A stretch of DNA of 64,000 nt from NCBI GenBank assembly GCA_035772735.1, contig JASDFA010000018.1, forward strand, positions 145,333,501 to 145,397,500, written 5' to 3'. The translations under genes were made by a program, and so were the position numbers. Positions 33,725-44,294 of the stretch are shown one piece after another (within the stretch, counting starts at the first letter, position 1; each line of letters opens with the position of its first letter). The stretch is from Datura wrightii. Taxonomy: Eukaryota > Streptophyta > Magnoliopsida > Solanales > Solanaceae. The notes beneath the pieces are model-generated. The model searched no databases and was not told the origin of the DNA. It was given only the letters and a program-made list of their open reading frames with translations.

Positions 33725-35924
33725 TGTCACAACCCGTGCGTACACTTGAATCATAGACACGGGAAAAGGAGTCCCGAGAGACCCCAAGTCAACCCATGGC
33801 GTGAGCATAACACTAACTCATTCATATACAATAGAAAACTTAACTTATCAATCATAAACTAACTGAAAATCGTATCATGAATTGTAAGGAACGACAAACC
33901 AAAATGCATTCATAAATGACAAAATACTACATGTAAGTCTGAAAGCCTCTAATCATAAAAAAAGACGGGTTGAAGGTACAAGACCCCAACTAACTCAAAC
34001 AGTTTGAAAAACATAAGATAAACAAGGTCTGAACATAAAGCCCTCGAATCATAAGGACTCACCACTGAAGACTGAGCGGAACTGAGTGCAAGCTAGGGAT
34101 GATGCTCAACCTGCGAAACGAATCTTGAAAATATGTGGGTCAATACACGAAAAGTACTGAGTATGTAAGGTATGCAAAACAATGCTTGAAAACATAATAG
34201 GTATAGGAATGGGGACATCATGATCATAAAACTAAAAACATAAGTGTATCGTAAGACTCAATATTTCCAAAAATATTCATAAAGCCATCAAAGTCATAAC
34301 ATGTGGAGAAAACATTTCATAAATCATAACTTGAGGCAAAAGAACATAATCATGCATATTTCAAAACCATGAGGAACAATGGGAGATTTCTATAACCGAC
34401 ATACTCTACATGAGCACACATGAAGTCGGACTTGTATCCCTAGTCGGGAGGCCATTCATACCTTGATAAGGGTATGAACCATGAAAGGCATGATATCACT
34501 TATGAAGGCCCCGTAGGGCATAGGGGAGAGTCACTGAGGAGGTCCCAAACATAATCCTATGGTGGCACGTAGTTCTGAGATTCAGGGCGCAACCTAGGCC
34601 CCAAACCTGCTTGGTGTTAAGTATTACTCCCAAAATATGCAACGTGCTCATAACATTCATAACACGACATTTACGGTTAGTGAAAACATGGAAATCATGA
34701 CATACTTGAGAATTTATATTACTAGCCATGGAATTAGGCCTATGAGTTGGCCAAAATCGTAGTATAATTCATAAGAGACATATAGGCATTGCCCATAGTT
34801 TCAAACATACTTGACATGTAAAAAATCATAAGAAAATGATCATGCTAGCATTGGAAATTAAAACTCGAAGACATGCTTAAAAATGTAAGAAAAACTTGTT
34901 CATGCTTTTTAAATCATATTAACCATGAAATTCACTAAATATTTCCCCCCTAATTGGGCATCCATACTTTTATAGATTTAAATCATGAAATATAGAATAA
35001 ACAAGTAAAATCAGCCAAAATAAATTAGAAATTCACAAATTTGACATGCTACTATAAGCTCATTTCAAAATTTAAGAATTCATGAAATTTGATAAAGAAC
35101 CATAATGTTTTGGTAACTTTAAACATAGAATTAGCAAGAAATTGGGCATGGGTAGGGACTAAGTTACCCGTTCAAAACCCCACATACCTGAAAATTTTGT
35201 GACTTCCTACTCCCTTGAAGAACCCTAAGTGGAAACTTAAAGAACTTGAAGAAAATGGCTTGAAACCCTTCCGACTCCCTTCTCTAACACTTGCAATTGC
35301 TAAAATGAACTTAAAAAGAGTTTTCATCCCTTAAAGACCCTGTTCCAACCTCAAAATGACGTGGTTTAGGGCCTAAAAACATAGAAAAGTCGAAATTGCC
35401 CTTACTAAAATTTTCCTGAAAAGCAGTTCTGGCCCCAACCACGAGTCGTTCCATGAGTCGTAACATCAACTCACGACTCATAGCTGCCTCTCGTGGTCAC
35501 TTCACCCTTTTTCCCAACTTTCTGAATTTGGACACGACTGGTAACCCATGACTTGTACCACCATCCTACAGGTTGTACTATCAATCGTGGTACCATCCAC
35601 CCAAACCACTACGACTTAACCACAAATCCTCAACATGACTCGTCGCTACATCCTACGAGTCGTACCATGACCCGCGATGACTCACTCTGGCACCACTAAG
35701 ATATTTACCAAGACTCCTAACCATGAGTCATACCATCTCATCACGACTAGTAGGACTACCCGTGACATAACCTCAGGCTCCCGATTTCATCACGACGTGA
35801 GTCACGAGTCATAGGTCCTCACCACGACTCGTACCTCGAGTCGTACTGGTGCAAATTCCAGGTCTTCTACAGTTTTCAACTTTAACTTCTGGGTCTATTT
35901 GTAGGCTCCTTTTGGGGTGTTACA
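33725..35924 (-). repeat. Element E right (5') LTR
   Basis: 2200 bp, starting TGTCACAACCCG and ending GGGGTGTTACA. Its U3 end (35430-35870) is packed with ACGACTCGT-type motifs. Confidence 0.88.
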
Positions 35925-36860
35925 CTGAAGAAGATCGAACAAGTCGTAAATCTTGGGTAGGAGATACCTATTCTTGACTATGACCTTGTTCAACTGATGG
36001 TAATCGATGCACATTCTGAGGGTATCGTCTTTCTTTCGCACGAATAGTACTAGAGCACCCTAGGGAGAGATTTTAGGTCTGATAAAACCCTTATCAAGAA
36101 GGTCTTTTAGCTTCTTCTTCAACTCCTTAAGCTCAACTGGAGCCATTCTGTAAGGAGGGATGGAGATGGACTGAGTATCTGGAAGAAGGTCTAGACCGAA
36201 GTCTATTTCTCGCTCAGGAGGGACTCCGGGAAGATCTTCAGGAAACATGTCCCAGAACTTGCTGACCACTGGGACTGACTAGATAGTTTGGGTATCATAG
36301 CTAGAATCTTTGACCCGAACTATATTATAAATACACCCTTTGGAAATAAGATTTCTATCCCTAAGATAGGAAATAAACCGACCCTTAACCGTTGAACTAC
36401 TGCCTGTCCACTCTAAAGCTGGTTCATTAGGGAACTGAAACCTGATGACCCTAGTTCTACAGTCGACTGAGGCATAATTGGAGTGTAACCAATCCATTCC
36501 AAGAATGAGGTCAAATTCAACCATTTCTAACTCTACAAGATCAACCAGAATGACCTTATTGAAGATTGAGACTGAGCAGTTCCTATACACCTGGTTGGCT
36601 ATAACTGACTTGCCAACTAGGGTGGAGACTGAGAATGGTTTTAAGAGAACCTCTGGACTGATATCAAACTGGATTGCTACATAGGGGGTCATGAATGTAA
36701 GGGTAGCTCCTGGATCTAGTAGGACATACACATCTAGATGAAAAAGGTGTAACATAACTGTCACCACATAAGGTGAGCTCTCTTGATCCTGGCAAGAGGA
36801 CAAATCATAAAAACGGTTTTGGCACTGGCCGCCATTCGTACCCAAAGTGTTGGCCTGGTG
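35925..36860 (-). pseudogene. pol: Element F protease and RT N-terminus
   Basis: Protease (36279-36845) has LLDPGATLTFMTPYVA, the intact plant Gypsy form, and LILGMDWLHSNYASVD. RT begins with PGVPPEREIDFGLDLLPDT and VELKELKKKLKDLLDKGFIRP (36060-36269). It reaches the DLFDLLQ block and is cut there by E. A stop lies between the two open frames near 36275 and another just before GALVLFVRKK. Confidence 0.87.
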
Positions 36861-36869
36861 AGTTGGTCG

Positions 36870-37966
36870 GCCTGCTGGAGCTGCTGAAGTAGTGGATTGT
36901 GATCTCCCCCGTCCTATTGCCGGGCATTTTTTGAGCTGATGATCAAGTTTTCCACACCCAAAACTACCCTCTCAGCCCTGAAGATACTATCTTGTATGGT
37001 TCTTACCATACTTAGGGAAAGATAGGTAGCTTTAGAAGTTGTTGGCCTATGACTATGGGATTGTGAGCTAGATGCTCCACCCTTATAATCCTTGTGGGAT
37101 CGAAAAGTAGGGGCACTAACTAAAGTGGGTGCTGGAGACCTCTGCTGCTGCTTCTGTTGTGGACGGCTACTACCGCCAGATCTCTGGTGGTCATGATCTG
37201 ACTGTCCAGTTCTTTCCCGTTTGTTCTCCCACTCTAAGTCTTTTAATTTTTCAATAATCAATTTGTTGAGCATGAACTATGAGGCTAGAGAGATCGATGT
37301 GCTTAATAAGAATTGCAGTCCTGCACTCCTTGAGGACCAGTTTGACACCCCATTAACAAATTTCAACATATGAGCCTTTATCTCGGCTACCATCTCAAGA
37401 TCATATTTAGTAAACATGGTGAACTCCAGTGCATACTCTTCCACTATATGATTTTCTTGTTTCAAATTCATGAATTCTGCCACTTTTGCCTCCCTGAGCT
37501 CCCAAGGGAAGAATCTATATAGGAAGGTTGTAGTAAACTCCTCCCATTACACTAGTCCTACTCCCGCTGGTCTCTCCTCATTCCATTGCTCATACAAGAT
37601 CTAGGCTACCCCTTTCTACTGGTTGGAATCCAAGTCGGCACTCTCTGAGGAACTGACATCCATAATTCGGGTAATATTTCTAATCTCATCCACGAACTCC
37701 TGTGGGTCCTCTCCCACCTTAGATCTGTGGAAAACTAGAGGGTTCATCCGGGTGAAGTCTCGAACTCGGGCAGCTGCTGCTTACCCATTACTGTTGACCG
37801 GATCCACCTGCTGGTTCACCTGATTAGTAACTATCTATGCGAGCAGTTGGATAGCCGCCCTGAACTCCGTGGTGGACACTGAGTCATCCTGAGGGGCTGA
37901 TGGAGCTGGTAGGGCAGGTCGGTAAGCGTTACAAGCCCTTCATCCGTTACCACATTACGGAGGCAC
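36870..37966 (-). pseudogene. gag: Element F gag
   Basis: Capsid blocks are AEFMNLKQENHIVEEYALEF (about 37420-37483) and FVNGVSNW. Further N-terminal sequence is readable to 37966, where the ATG start has become GTG. The spacer (36914-37273) is rich in Q, S and R. The zinc-knuckle region near 36900-36960 has lost cysteines. It is the same gag family as D, J and K. Confidence 0.82.
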
Positions 37967-38170
37967 GATTTCGCTGAAACAAAACAAACCACAAGCTAGG
38001 AGAACTATTTTGGAATTGAATTTCAATGAACTATAAAGAGTATGATCAAAAGGGGGTTTTCCTAATAACATCTCGTAGTCGCACTGTCATAAGTGTGGCG
38101 CGCTTCACACCCATGAAGAGGACTCTACTCGTCGCGACTTTCATACATCTTAGGATACTCTAAACCTAGT

Positions 38171-38182
38171 GCTTTGATACCA
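38171..38182 (-). other. Element F primer binding site (tRNA-iMet)
   Basis: The minus strand reads TGGTATCAAAGC, one change from the standard site, four bases inside the LTR. Confidence 0.85.
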
Positions 38183-38186
38183 AGTT

Positions 38187-39034
38187 TGTCATGCCTCAAT
38201 CTATACCTTGGACGGGACACGGTACTTGGAGTCACAAGTAATCCCAAGTCAACCCATGGTCTATCATAACACTTATATTTTGAGTAAAACATAGTGGAAA
38301 CTTTAAAGTAATAATATAAAACATTTATGAAAAAGGAGTTGAATAGAAAAGTTTAAAAACAACTTAAAGAAACTGAGAGTTTGAAACTATGTTTGGGTTT
38401 GAAAGCCATCTATCTGAGGAGTTGCTGGGACAAGACCCCAGCTACTCTAAGTCTAAATGAAATAAATATAACTGAAGAAATAATCCACCTCCTCGAAAGA
38501 TGAGGACTCATCGATGATGCAGCTGGAAGCATCTGAGTGAGATATGCTAATGGTGCTGGGACTGAGAACCTGCAGTTGTATCATAAAATGATACAACCTA
38601 AAAGGTATGAGTCAATACTTTAAATGTACTGAGTAAGTAAGAGAAACCATAACGCGGAGAATAAAACAACTGAGCTGTAATACATGCAATGACTAATTGA
38701 AATACTGATACTGAATAAACTGTGATATTTTGAGGTGGTCAAAGTGACCCTGTCTTATGGTCAAAGACATGCCCTAAAACTAAGATACTAATCTGAAATA
38801 CTGTATGAAACTGATCTGAACTATTTTGTGACTGCACTGAGCGTACTAGTGGGAGAGTCTATAACTGACATATAACCACATGAGCTAGACTTGGAGTCCA
38901 ATGTATAAACCCCATTAGTAGGACCCAATATATCTTGCGAGGGTATAAAGGCATGAACTGAGTGATCACAAGTTTGGGGATATAAGGCCAATAAAAAAAT
39001 AACATATGGTGGCAACATAGTTCTGGGAACCTGG
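38187..39034 (-). repeat. Element F right (5') LTR, segment 1
   Basis: Starts TGTCATGCCTCAATC, homologous to the D, J and K LTR starts. It is cut after CCTGG (39030-39034), the left duplication of solo LTR G. Confidence 0.87.
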
Positions 39035-41274
39035 TGTTATACCCCAAAAGCCCAAAGATCAGACCCGAGAGTTGAAATGGAGAAAATTGAAAATTTTGCA
39101 CCAGGTCATAGAATTAGTCATTCTATGACCCATTGGAAGGACCATGAGTCGTGAGGTGCTTTGTGGTAAAGGTTGGTTTGAGTTAAAGAAATAATTGAAG
39201 GGAGTCATCACGGGCATGACCGTGAGTCGTGGTTAGGCCCCACGACTCGTTAGGTCAGCTATGGCCAAGAAATTTAAAAAGGGAGAATCTGAGGCAGTTC
39301 TCCTAACAGATAGGTCCCACGAATTGTGGTCAGTCACCACGATTTGTTAGGTGGCTCGTTGTCATCAGGAAGATAATGATTTAGGGTTGAAGCATTGGAA
39401 GTGATGAATGGTGACCACGAGTTGTGGTCACTGGTAACGACTCGTGGGATGGCCTGTTACAAGTTCCAGGCAAAATTTGACAGTGTACCGAACAATCAAA
39501 GTGACGACTCGTGCAAGGTGGCAATGACTCGTTAGGTACCTCGTGGGGACTGACGAGAAGTTATTTTCTGTGAAGTTTTTAAGGGTATTTTCGTCATTCC
39601 TACACTCTAATGTCCTATTCTATGTCGTTTTAAGTTATTTTTAGAGTGTATTAGGATAGGTTAATTCATTCTAACCTATTCAAAACCCATGCATGCAAGT
39701 TAGAGAGAGTTAGAGAGGAGATCAAGCCTTATCTCTTGCAATCCTTCTTAAATTCTTCTTGGGAAATCAGAAAAGTGTAAGAATCAGCTATAATCAGATA
39801 TGTAGGGTTACGAGTGGGTGTTTCGCTCACACCCATGCGCAAATCTCTCTTAATGCATGGAGTTTTGCTTAAAAATCTTATGGGGTTTTATCTCAAATCT
39901 TGTGGAATCCTAATGATCAATCCATGGGTTATTACTTCTCATGTTTTATACTCTATTTTATAAGTTACGATTAGATTTTACAACTAATTCCATGATAAAT
40001 TTATTTATTCAAATTTCTATTAAATTATACCTAATCATACATGTTATATGACAAATTGAGTTATGATTTTACCTTGATTTTGATGATTCTTCAACCCATC
40101 ATGATTTATGACCTATGATATAGAATTATTCAAATGCCCATTATGAACTTGTGATTTAAAAAGCATATACATAATCTACAAATATGCATAAACCTCATGA
40201 TTTACTAATTATGATTTTGGCCAACTCGTGGGCCTTACACTCAAGGCTAGTTCACATACTTACAAGCATACTTATGATTATCATGATTTAACTAGCCCAT
40301 GAATCTCATGTATATTATACTATGAGTACTATATATGTTTTGGGAGTAGTATTTAACACCCAAGTAGGTTTGGGACCCAGGTTTTGCTCCAAATCTCAGA
40401 ACTACATGCCACCATAGGACATGATGGTACCTCTCTTGAGACTGTCCCCTTTACCCAACTGGGCCTTTCATGTGTGATATCACGCCCTTCATGGTTCTAC
40501 CCTTGGCAAGGAACGGACACCCTCCCAACTAGGGATTTACAGGTTGGGATCCATGTGTTCTTATATGAAGTTTGTTGGTTATAAGAATCTTCCATTATTT
40601 CTGCATGTTTTATGCATTATTATGTTTATGTTATTCTGGATAAAGTGATGATGTATAAAGTTTCTCTTATAGATATGGTAATGAATGTATTATGAATTAT
40701 TTGAAAACCTTGAGTCTTATGTTATCTTGTGATATCTATGTTATGAGCATGTTGTTCCACTCTTATGAACTCTTATGAGCTTTTGTGTATTATTTTAAGT
40801 GTCCATTTTTTTACTTACCTTGTATACTTAGTACATTCCATGTGCTGACCGCATACCCTATATTGTATCCTTTCATGATATAGGCTCCGATCTTCAGACC
40901 TAGCACCATCAATAGTTCATTTCGGAGTTAAACGTTCAGCTCTTGGGTGAGTCCTCATTCTCTGAAGACTAGTTGACATCAGTTGTCTTTTCATGTTCAG
41001 TTTTCTAGACTTTTCAAGTTAGTTGGGGTGTTGTCCCATCAAGCCATCGGATATGTTAGAGGCTTTTAGACTACATGTAGTACTCAGCTGTTATGTATGT
41101 AGTACGCTCCTCTTACCATGTTATGTTATGTTTATGCTTCCGCTATGTCGTTATGTTATGTATACTACTTTATTAATATTGAGTGAAATATATGTTCATA
41201 TCATGGGTTGACTTGGAGTCTCTCTAGACTCCTTGTCCCGTGTTACAATCTGGGTCCACATTCAGGTCGTGACA
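39035..41274 (+). mobile_element. Solo LTR G (Gypsy), with perfect 5-bp TSD
   Basis: Starts TGTTATACCCC and ends GGTCGTGACA. It is flanked by CCTGG at 39030-39034 and 41275-41279. There is no interior, primer site or second LTR, so the element collapsed by LTR-LTR recombination. It is close to the LTR of L. Its first 500 bases carry ACGACTCGTGG-type motifs. Confidence 0.92.
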
Positions 41275-42963
41275 CCTGGGTGCGCTGGAATCGCAGGCCA
41301 CTCGGTGCTAAGTCCTACTCCCACTGGATAGTCCTAGACTGAATACTAAGCTAATAGCTTGAAACTGGGGCCCAAGACTAAGTCAGGAATACCTATCTGG
41401 AAGTACCCTAAGAGTTTTATCGTACCAGATTTTGCAACTAGTGTTCTAAGACTGATCAGAGTTGCTTATCTAAAAGCGTCATAACTGTCTAAAGAACAAA
41501 TTGTAATCTGAAACTAGGGTCCCAAGGCTGGTTAGAGCTGCTTATCTGAAAGTTTCATGACCGCCCAGACAACCACTAAAATCTGATACTGAGTCTAATT
41601 CTGATAATTGGGAGGTATCACGGACACCTCAAAGATTAAGTATAGTCACACTGATCAACTGACATTTTTCTGGACAACACTGAAATTGATAAAAATATGA
41701 TAGAGATTTTAACATGTACTAACAATATGGGAATCCCAAAACTAATAGAATCAAGCTACAGGGAAACTAGTCCAACACGCAAGATTTTAATTTTTCTGAA
41801 CTAAGAAAGTAGGGCTAAATCATTCCACTAGATACAAGCTTCACAAGATTTCTAGAAATAGGGAATAATAAAGCATTTAATATCATAAATAATATTCCAC
41901 TTGAAATCTTAAATAAAGTTTTTTGAAAACTTTTCACATTTTGAAACTACAGGGCTATAAATGATACAGAAGAAATTAGACAAGGGTTTTTGGGACACAA
42001 GGAAAGAAATATTCCCTTGTTGAATTCCAACATACCTAATAAGTAAATCCGAAGAAAATCCCTTGAGAATCTGAGGAGAAGTGGACTGCCCTAGTTCTTG
42101 CTCTGAGAACTCCTTAGAGAATTGTACAATTGCTTTCTGAAAGTCTGAGTGGGGAATGAGGGAGAAGAACCATTTAATCCCTCTAAATCTTCATAATTTA
42201 AACTTAAACAACGTAGTTTAAGGACTAAATAGGTGAAAAATTACAAAAATAACCTTGAAAATAAAATCTGAAAACTGGCTGACAGGGTCCCAACGAGTCA
42301 CTCAATGAGTTGTTGGTTGTGACCATGACTCATTGGGACCTCTCGTTGGTCTCATTGCCTGGGACTACAAAACACTAAATTTGGAAACGGGGGTCACCAT
42401 GACTTGTTGGCTGAACCAATGATTCATTGGTTCCTCCCGTGGCCACTGGACGTGGAAACCAGGAGAGTTTGACGGGTAACACAACGACTCATTTGTTGGG
42501 ACCACGAGTCATTGTCACCTCCCATCCTGTCTACTAGAAACACTGAAAGGAAAACTCGGGACTTGACAACACGGTGGACACAATTACTCATTGTGTGATA
42601 TAACAGGTCATTGTTACCGCTCATTGTTACTAAAAGAGGTTTCTGGGAACCCCAACTAACGACTCACACCACAAGTCTTTGTTTCTGACGACAACTCATA
42701 GATTGAGTCGTGGGGTACTGGAAAGGGGATTCTGAGTTGTGGAACCAACGAGTGACACGACGACTCACTGTTTCCCACAATGGGTCGTTCCTTGCCCCGT
42801 GGGTTCTTGACTGACCATGCAGGGATGACTACGACTGATACAACGAGTTGTTGGAGCTGATCACGACTCATTGTCTTAGTCGTTTTGAGACAAATTTCTG
42901 GTTTCCTTCTAGATTTTTCTTGCAAAGTCAGAGTCTAGTCTAGAAAAGTTTCAGGGTTTTACA
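41275..42963 (-). repeat. Element F right (5') LTR, segment 2
   Basis: Continues the F LTR after G (begins with the second CCTGG) and ends CAGGGTTTTACA. GACTCATTG/GAGTCGTTG motifs fill 42290-42870. Confidence 0.86.
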
Positions 42964-43367
42964 CAAATATCACAATGACACAGCAGATTATAATTGTGGT
43001 AAACCTCAACTAAACATTCATGTTATTGTTTTTGATAGGTGATGTGAATGTGGTATCTTTTTTAGTTCAGCCTAACTATACACCAAAAGGACTTCTAATT
43101 GGGAAATAAGAATCAACAAACATAAAATAGAATTGACTACATAATTCAAGAGGTTTGTAATGTAGAAGGGAAATAGGAATTCAATAGCACTTCAACTACA
43201 AATTTCACATTTATGTGGCAACAGGTCAAGGGAAATAGTAATTATGTTATGAATCAGTAATTATGTCAAAATAAGGAGGTTCAAATTAAATAATGTAAGA
43301 AACTAATGTAAGCGGGCGGGGGATAGATGAGCACTGCCTCATGTCAGCACTGATCAAGTAAAGCTAA
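42964..43367. other. Unassigned flank of F, nothing recognised
   Basis: About 400 bases of AT-rich sequence between the F LTR and a kinase-like fragment. I see no LTR, coding or RNA signal. It may be old host DNA. Confidence 0.5.
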
Positions 43368-43893
43368 CTAAGAAGTAGAAGAGAAGGGGGGAGAGTGAAA
43401 AGCCTTTCAAATGTTTGAAAAATGTGCGCCATCAAGGGTCCATTGCGGAGATCATACTCAAAATAGCCATTGGGAACACTTTCAATAGCAATGGGGAGGC
43501 CACCAAAAAGTTGTGGCTTTTCTTGGTTTATCACCACAGGATGATATATATATCTTGGAATAATTTACCAAATCATAGTTAAAAACCAGTCAACATCTCA
43601 ATAATGTTGAATCCAAATCTACTAGAATTAGTCTCACAAGTTATTGGGCCTCTAACCTTAGTTTCCCACTGTTCCGAAGCAATGTAGTTTGGAGTTCCAA
43701 GGCTTAATTGTAGATTTGATTTAGATCGTTCAACTCCAAGACGATGATATGGTATCCCAATGTCTCCAAGGAACAATTTGGCATGTTCCTTTAGAAGAAA
43801 ATTAGTTGGCTTAAGGTTTTGAACCAGGATATTCATTAATGTTCCCAAATGATACTATACAGATAACTCACTCTACCATATAACTGATGGTCT
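43368..43893 (-). pseudogene. Protein-kinase-like exon fragment (host-gene relic)
   Basis: The only cellular-type coding seen. The frame 43579-43848 reads LVQNLKPTNFLLKEHAKLFL, then GDIGIPYHRLG (DFG position is DIG), GTPNYIASEQWE (activation-segment end, APE is ASE) and IEMLTGF. After a frameshift the frame 43368-43564 continues with YHPVVINQEKPQLFGGLPIA and FEYDLRNGPLMAHIFQTFE, the kinase C-lobe end. TTTTTTGCAG at about 43894-43903 (minus) could be a splice acceptor. The N-lobe (glycine loop, lysine) is not in the window. At least one frameshift and stop break it. I do not know the exact subfamily; the catalytic loop is atypical. Confidence 0.7.
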
Positions 43894-44165
43894 GCAAAAA
43901 AGTAACAGTAACAAAGTTCCAATTATAGACAACATAACACTAATCAATGTAGGCAGCCAGTTAAGTGTGGCATACATTAACTATGCATTCTGCATTTTCT
44001 GAGTTTATATTAATGAGAATTCTATTGTGATAATCGATTTTGAAATCCTAATAGTACACACTTTATAATTAGTGCATAAGAAAAAAAGCAAATGCATCTT
44101 CACTAACAGGTAACTCAGTGAACAAAGCATTCTGTATTCATGAAAAATCAGAAAAGAGAGTCATA
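43894..44165. other. Unassigned AT-rich stretch
   Basis: Under 300 bases upstream of the kinase-like fragment, possibly its intron. Nothing else recognised. Confidence 0.4.
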
Positions 44166-44236
44166 CCCTAGGGGTGTGACGTACGCAACCTACTCTGACT
44201 CAAGCATCATGGGTTGGTTCCATAACTCAAACCCAA
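44166..44236 (-). mobile_element. SINE remnant (Au-like, tRNA-derived)
   Basis: The minus strand reads a decayed B-box-like GGGTTTGAGTTATGGAACC, then GATGCTTGAGTCAGAGTAGG and TTGCGTACGTCACACCCC. That order matches the middle of Au-type plant SINEs as I remember them. Both ends are missing. The call is from memory of the family, not a search. Confidence 0.5.
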
Positions 44237-44294
44237 CCCACAAATCATATGAAAATAACTTTATCATTGCTAAAAAGCTCCCCTTTGGGCAATT

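Larger units (their letters stand above)
27587..35924 (-). mobile_element. Element E: Gypsy chromovirus, nearly full coding set, left LTR truncated
   Basis: The right LTR is complete (33725-35924). The left LTR is only its inner half (27587-28636). The interior codes on the minus strand in the order gag, protease, RT, RNase H, integrase, chromodomain-like tail. It lies between a truncated D LTR and the RT of F, so it appears to have inserted in F and then lost its left flank by deletion. It is the best-preserved pol in the window. Confidence 0.85.
35925..42963 (-). mobile_element. Element F: Gypsy chromovirus (D family), truncated by E, LTR split by G
   Basis: Codes on the minus strand for gag, protease and the N-terminal part of RT, then stops at E's LTR end (35924). 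The right LTR (38187-42963) is complete apart from the solo LTR G inside it. The remainder of pol and the 3' LTR are absent from the window. Confidence 0.85.

Noticed and set aside
43368..43893. Functional protein kinase gene
   Set aside because: A frameshift and stops split the C-lobe, and no N-lobe is present in the window.
42964..44294. Intact host gene island
   Set aside because: Apart from the broken kinase-like fragment and a SINE-like scrap I found no coding or RNA signal.
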